Below are positions 7,845 through 10,192 of a stretch of 10,192 bases of DNA, in pieces. The notes under the pieces are model-generated. The model saw nothing but the letters and a program-made list of their open reading frames with translations. It did not search any database and was not told where the DNA came from. How positions within the stretch are numbered: the stretch's first letter is position 1; the number at the start of each line of letters is the position of its first letter. This stretch comes from Candidatus Hydrothermota bacterium (GTDB lineage: Bacteria > Hydrothermota > Hydrothermia > UBA1063): the NCBI GenBank assembly GCA_003644895.1, contig QNDO01000043.1, positions 1 to 10,192 of the forward strand, read 5' to 3'. Made by a program: the position numbers and the translations under genes.

Positions 7845-8832
7845 GTTTTTCCTCCAGAATTTTTACCCTTTTAAAAAGCTCAGGAAGCTTATCCTGAAGG
7901 GCCATGATCTTCAATAGTTTTCTTCTATCCCGCGCAAAATATCCGCTGAATATACCACCAGGCGGAACAGACTTGGAGACACCGGATTTTGCAAGAATTA
8001 TGGCATTATCCCCCACTTCTATATGATCACTCACCCCCACCTGTCCCCCCATCATAACCCATTTACCCACCTTTGTACTGCCTGCAATACCTGTCTGAGC
8101 AGCAATCACCGTGTGTTCTCCTAATTCCACATTGTGGGCTACATGAACCTGATCATCTAGCTTGACACCGCGTCTTATTCTGGTTGTACCAATGGTTGCC
8201 CTGTCTATAGTACAGTTAGCCCCTATTTCGCAGTCTTCCTCTATCTCAATATTACCAATCTGGGGGATTTTTATGTACCCTTTCTCTGTCCTGTAAAATC
8301 CAAACCCATCTGCACCGATAACGGAACCGGAATGAATTACAACATTGTCCCCGATTTTGACGTCATATCCCACAAAAACAAATGGATGTATGATTACATT
8401 TCTCCCTATAGTAACATCTTCATCAATGAATACAAAGGGAAAAATCACACTTCCCTTGCCTATGTGTACTCCCCTGGAAATGTATGTGTGAGGGTACACC
8501 AGAACACCTTCTTCGAGCTGCGCCTCGGTATCCAGATATGTTAATATACCAGGGAATTTTCTCGGTTCTCTTTTTCGCTCAAAATGCTTTAAGACAGTAA
8601 CCAGGGCTTCATCTTTTTCCTTCACGAGTATCAATGCTCGGCTTCTGAGATTCTGGGGTTTGAAAGTTGAAATAACAACACCTGTTTCGCCTTCTTTATC
8701 AAACTTGGGATCGAAAAGAAAAGTAGTATCCTCTACCCCTGCTTCTTCTGGAGGTACAGGTTTCTTTATTTCAATTTCGCTATCGCCAAAGAATTCGGCA
8801 TTTAAAATTTCTGCAAGTTCCCTAACCTTCAC
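7810..8832 (-). CDS. lpxD: UDP-3-O-(3-hydroxyacyl)glucosamine N-acyltransferase LpxD
   Basis: Third step of lipid A synthesis: adds a 3-hydroxyacyl chain from ACP to the 2-amino group of UDP-3-acyl-GlcN. With the GTG start chosen here it has 340 residues, typical for the family. An N-terminal uridine-binding LpxD domain (about 1-97) begins MKVRELAEILNAEFFGD. A long left-handed beta helix of hexapeptide repeats (about 105-290) follows, with GADGFGF (173-179), ANCTIDRATIG, and VHVAHN with His233 matching the catalytic His239 of E. coli. The C-terminus is a helix with coiled-coil character (KLLKIMALQDKLPELF). A TTG at 8841 is in frame but lies one base from the AAGGAG site, too close to use; the GTG at 8832 is 10 nt away and matches the normal family N-terminus. 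The gene overlaps the HAD gene by 11 nt and lpxC-fabZ by 35 nt. Confidence 0.96.
   Translation of the reverse strand: MKVRELAEILNAEFFGDSEIEIKKPVPPEEAGVEDTTFLFDPKFDKEGETGVVISTFKPQNLRSRALILVKEKDEALVTVLKHFERKREPRKFPGILTYLDTEAQLEEGVLVYPHTYISRGVHIGKGSVIFPFVFIDEDVTIGRNVIIHPFVFVGYDVKIGDNVVIHSGSVIGADGFGFYRTEKGYIKIPQIGNIEIEEDCEIGANCTIDRATIGTTRIRRGVKLDDQVHVAHNVELGEHTVIAAQTGIAGSTKVGKWVMMGGQVGVSDHIEVGDNAIILAKSGVSKSVPPGGIFSGYFARDRRKLLKIMALQDKLPELFKRVKILEEKLGKAENNTKKD
7851..7855 (-). promoter_or_regulatory. Ribosome binding site for lpxC-fabZ
   Basis: The minus strand reads GGAGG, then a 6-nt spacer (AAAAAC), then the TTG at 7844. This near-ideal Shine-Dalgarno match lies within the lpxD coding sequence and decides the TTG as the lpxC-fabZ start. 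It also implies independent or coupled initiation inside the 35-nt overlap. Confidence 0.8.
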
Positions 8833-9511
8833 GGGAATCAAGCTCCTTAATTATTGTAAGAAGTTCCTGGATATCATCAACTTCATAGTCTGCACCGGAT
8901 ATCCTTGTATCGAAGGTATTCCCATATCTGGCGAAAACAGTGACCATGCCTATGGTTTTGGCCCCTATAATGTCCCTTTCAGCCCAGTCACCTATCATGA
9001 TGGACTCCTCAGGTTTCACATTCAATTTATCTAGGGCAAAGATGAAAGGTTCCGGGTCAGGTTTCCTTTTCCCAGTATCGTCAAAGGTAACAACCACTTC
9101 AAAATAGTGATGTAAGCCGGTCTGAGCAAGCCTTGTCCATGCCTGGAGCTTTGGAGCGTCAGAGATTACTGCCAGTCGTTTGCCCATCTTCAAAAGTTCC
9201 ATAAGGGTATAATGGACATGGGGATAAAGAACCAAGGCTGCTTCCTTGGCCTTCCTGTATCCTACTATTCCAGCTGCAAGAATCTTATAGTCGATCCTTC
9301 CAAAGGTCTCACTTAAAAATTTATCGAATACTTTTTGGTCTTCAATACCTTCTCTATCATAAATTTCGTAGATCTTTTTGATAGCATCTTCTTTTCTCAG
9401 GGACAAACCTGCATCGATCATGGCTTCCACAGCCCCTTCCACGGCCATCTCTTTCATCTTCATAAAATCAACCAGGGTATTGTCAAGATCAAAAACAACT
9501 GCTTTAATCAT
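8822..9511 (-). CDS. HAD-superfamily phosphatase-like hydrolase
   Basis: A 229-residue HAD protein with all four motifs: motif I DLDNTL, with nucleophile Asp8 and general acid Asp10; motif II VISD with Ser117; motif III Lys150 in GKRKPDP; and motif IV GDWAERD with Asp175 and Asp180. The helical insert after motif I (about residues 15-90) marks a C1-capped member. The opening IKAVVFDLDNTLVDF and the overall layout recall the TIGR02253-type HAD hydrolases common in archaea. The substrate cannot be read from sequence; small phosphorylated metabolites are typical. It is not KdsC-like, since those lack this cap. It is the first gene after the promoter near 9520-9548 and overlaps lpxD, so it is probably co-transcribed with lipid A genes, although a role in that pathway is not shown. 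Confidence 0.88.
   Translation of the reverse strand: MIKAVVFDLDNTLVDFMKMKEMAVEGAVEAMIDAGLSLRKEDAIKKIYEIYDREGIEDQKVFDKFLSETFGRIDYKILAAGIVGYRKAKEAALVLYPHVHYTLMELLKMGKRLAVISDAPKLQAWTRLAQTGLHHYFEVVVTFDDTGKRKPDPEPFIFALDKLNVKPEESIMIGDWAERDIIGAKTIGMVTVFARYGNTFDTRISGADYEVDDIQELLTIIKELDSREG
8843..8848 (-). promoter_or_regulatory. Ribosome binding site deciding the lpxD start
   Basis: The minus strand reads AAGGAG inside the end of the HAD gene. It is 10 nt from the GTG at 8832 but only 1 nt from the in-frame TTG at 8841. This favours the GTG as the lpxD start, although 10 nt is at the long end of usual spacing. Confidence 0.6.
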
Positions 9512-9519
9512 GATAACTC

Positions 9520-9548
9520 ATTATATCCCTGAACAGTAGAATATTCAA
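9520..9548 (-). promoter_or_regulatory. Sigma-70-type promoter for the HAD-lpx operon, near-leaderless
   Basis: On the minus strand, TTGAAT (9548-9543) and a perfect TATAAT (9525-9520) are separated by exactly 17 nt. The ATG of the HAD gene begins 8 nt past the -10 box, so transcription should start about 0-2 nt before it. This would give an almost leaderless mRNA for HAD-lpxD-lpxC/fabZ-lpxA-oxidoreductase. The -35 box overlaps the stop codon of the upstream methyltransferase. The -35 matches consensus at 4 of 6 positions. Prediction from sequence only. Confidence 0.5.
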
Positions 9549-10156
9549 ATTTTAAGCTTAAGAAGGAAACTTCCCTCACTCCAGTCTATTTTCTTTAGAT
9601 ATGAGCTAAAACCATGGGCACTGGCTTGCTGCAGCAAAAAATCCGGTTCTTTAAAAACAATATCATCTCCTACAACAATTTTATAGAATATTCTATGGAG
9701 TCTGGTAAAAGGGGTGGGAAGGGTAAAGCTGAGAATTGCCGTTCCATCAGGACTCAGTATCCGTTTCAGCTGCTTGTAGAATTCTTTCACGTCAAATAGT
9801 ATAAACACATGAACACTGACAACACAATCGAATTTTTCGTTAAGATTAAAAAAATTCTCCCTTAAAAAGATAATCCCCCTACCTGAATATCTTTCCTTTG
9901 CCTTATGAATCGCTCCACATGAAGAATCGATTCCATAGATCATTTTATTACCGAACTTTCTTTTTATATAAGCAGAAAAAGACCCAACTCCACAACCGAT
10001 TTCAGCTATGGACTCCGCTTCCCTGGGAATCTCATCTATGATGGCCTTCCATACCCTCTTTCGCCATCGGAAAAGAATGGGGAATAGAAAGGCATATTCC
10101 CTCATCATAGCGAACCTTTCATAATATCTTCTTCCTAACCCTCTGATAATAAACAC
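9545..10156 (-). CDS. Class I SAM-dependent methyltransferase, substrate unknown
   Basis: A 203-residue protein with the class I methyltransferase fold. Motif I is IAEIGCGVGSF (50-60), which binds S-adenosylmethionine. An acidic residue ends strand 2 at Asp77 (YGIDSS), followed by FDCVVSVHV (109-117) and the LKRILSPDG loop (130-138). The domain belongs to the small-molecule Methyltransf_11/25 type; the substrate is not evident. The basic, aromatic-rich N-terminus (about residues 8-40) could associate with a membrane surface, which is speculative. The start is GTG at 10156, with GAGGAG 14 nt upstream, which is long spacing. An ATG at 10108 has a better placed GAAAGG site, but starting there would drop the RYYERFA segment, which resembles the conserved Y-x-R-x-A N-terminal signature of such enzymes. 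A 33-nt gap holding the promoter separates it from the HAD gene. Confidence 0.85.
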   Translation of the reverse strand: MFIIRGLGRRYYERFAMMREYAFLFPILFRWRKRVWKAIIDEIPREAESIAEIGCGVGSFSAYIKRKFGNKMIYGIDSSCGAIHKAKERYSGRGIIFLRENFFNLNEKFDCVVSVHVFILFDVKEFYKQLKRILSPDGTAILSFTLPTPFTRLHRIFYKIVVGDDIVFKEPDFLLQQASAHGFSSYLKKIDWSEGSFLLKLKI

Positions 10157-10192
10157 ACTGAATTATAAAGCTCCTCATCCATTGATAAAAAA

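Noticed and set aside
8839..8841. TTG as the lpxD start
   Set aside because: The AAGGAG site lies only one base away; the GTG nine bases further on has workable spacing and matches the normal LpxD N-terminus.
8660..9034. 124-residue plus-strand open frame
   Set aside because: It lies entirely opposite lpxD and the HAD gene, shows no recognisable motif, and is best explained as a shadow of the real minus-strand coding.
9552..9561. Short palindrome TTAAGCTTAA at the methyltransferase 3' end
   Set aside because: It is a 10-bp palindrome without a loop or T-tract, expected by chance in AT-rich DNA and lying within coding sequence.
1..10192. A defence system, CRISPR array, mobile element or RNA gene
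   Set aside because: Every stretch is occupied by recognisable housekeeping or envelope genes; no direct repeats, transposase, integrase or tRNA-like structure was seen.

Overview
This window comes from a bacterium with an outer membrane. It carries four contiguous lipid A functions (LpxD, LpxC, FabZ, LpxA) and two proteins with N-terminal lipoprotein-type signals. The DNA is AT-leaning and rich in AGA/AGG arginine codons and charged residues. LpxC is fused to FabZ, an arrangement known mainly from Bacteroidetes, Chlorobi and relatives (FCB group). I infer an FCB-like or neighbouring candidate phylum, perhaps a thermophile such as WOR-3-type lineages. The taxonomic guess is weak. The genome looks compact: almost every gene junction is an overlap and the intergenic DNA totals only tens of bases.

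Left half, plus strand (1-4878): the 3' part of a methionyl-tRNA synthetase with a fused C-terminal tRNA-binding domain; a TPR-like lipoprotein one base downstream; a SpoIID/LytB-domain envelope protein overlapping it by 17 nt; and a short glucoamylase-like (GH15-type) protein whose start lies inside the SpoIID gene. The two middle genes point to the cell envelope and peptidoglycan. The last looks like a cytosolic alpha-glucan or oligosaccharide enzyme.

Right half, minus strand, read from 10156 down to 4855: a SAM-dependent methyltransferase; a HAD phosphatase with a good promoter just upstream; then lpxD, an lpxC-fabZ fusion, lpxA and a Gfo/Idh/MocA oxidoreductase. LpxA, LpxC and LpxD perform the first three acylation/deacylation steps of lipid A synthesis on UDP-GlcNAc. 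FabZ works on the same 3-hydroxyacyl-ACP pool and sends it toward membrane fatty acids. The terminal oxidoreductase sits where GnnA sits in Acidithiobacillus (next to lpxA), so it may make a 3-keto-UDP-GlcNAc precursor for amide-linked lipid A. Its aminotransferase partner GnnB is not in the window.

The two operons converge and their last genes overlap tail to tail by 24 bp, with no intergenic terminator. I saw no RNA genes, insertion sequences, CRISPR arrays or long repeats. Most of the window is core housekeeping and envelope biosynthesis. The points most worth a second look are the GnnA-like gene without GnnB, the stand-alone GH15 domain, the LpxC-FabZ fusion and the near-leaderless promoter.
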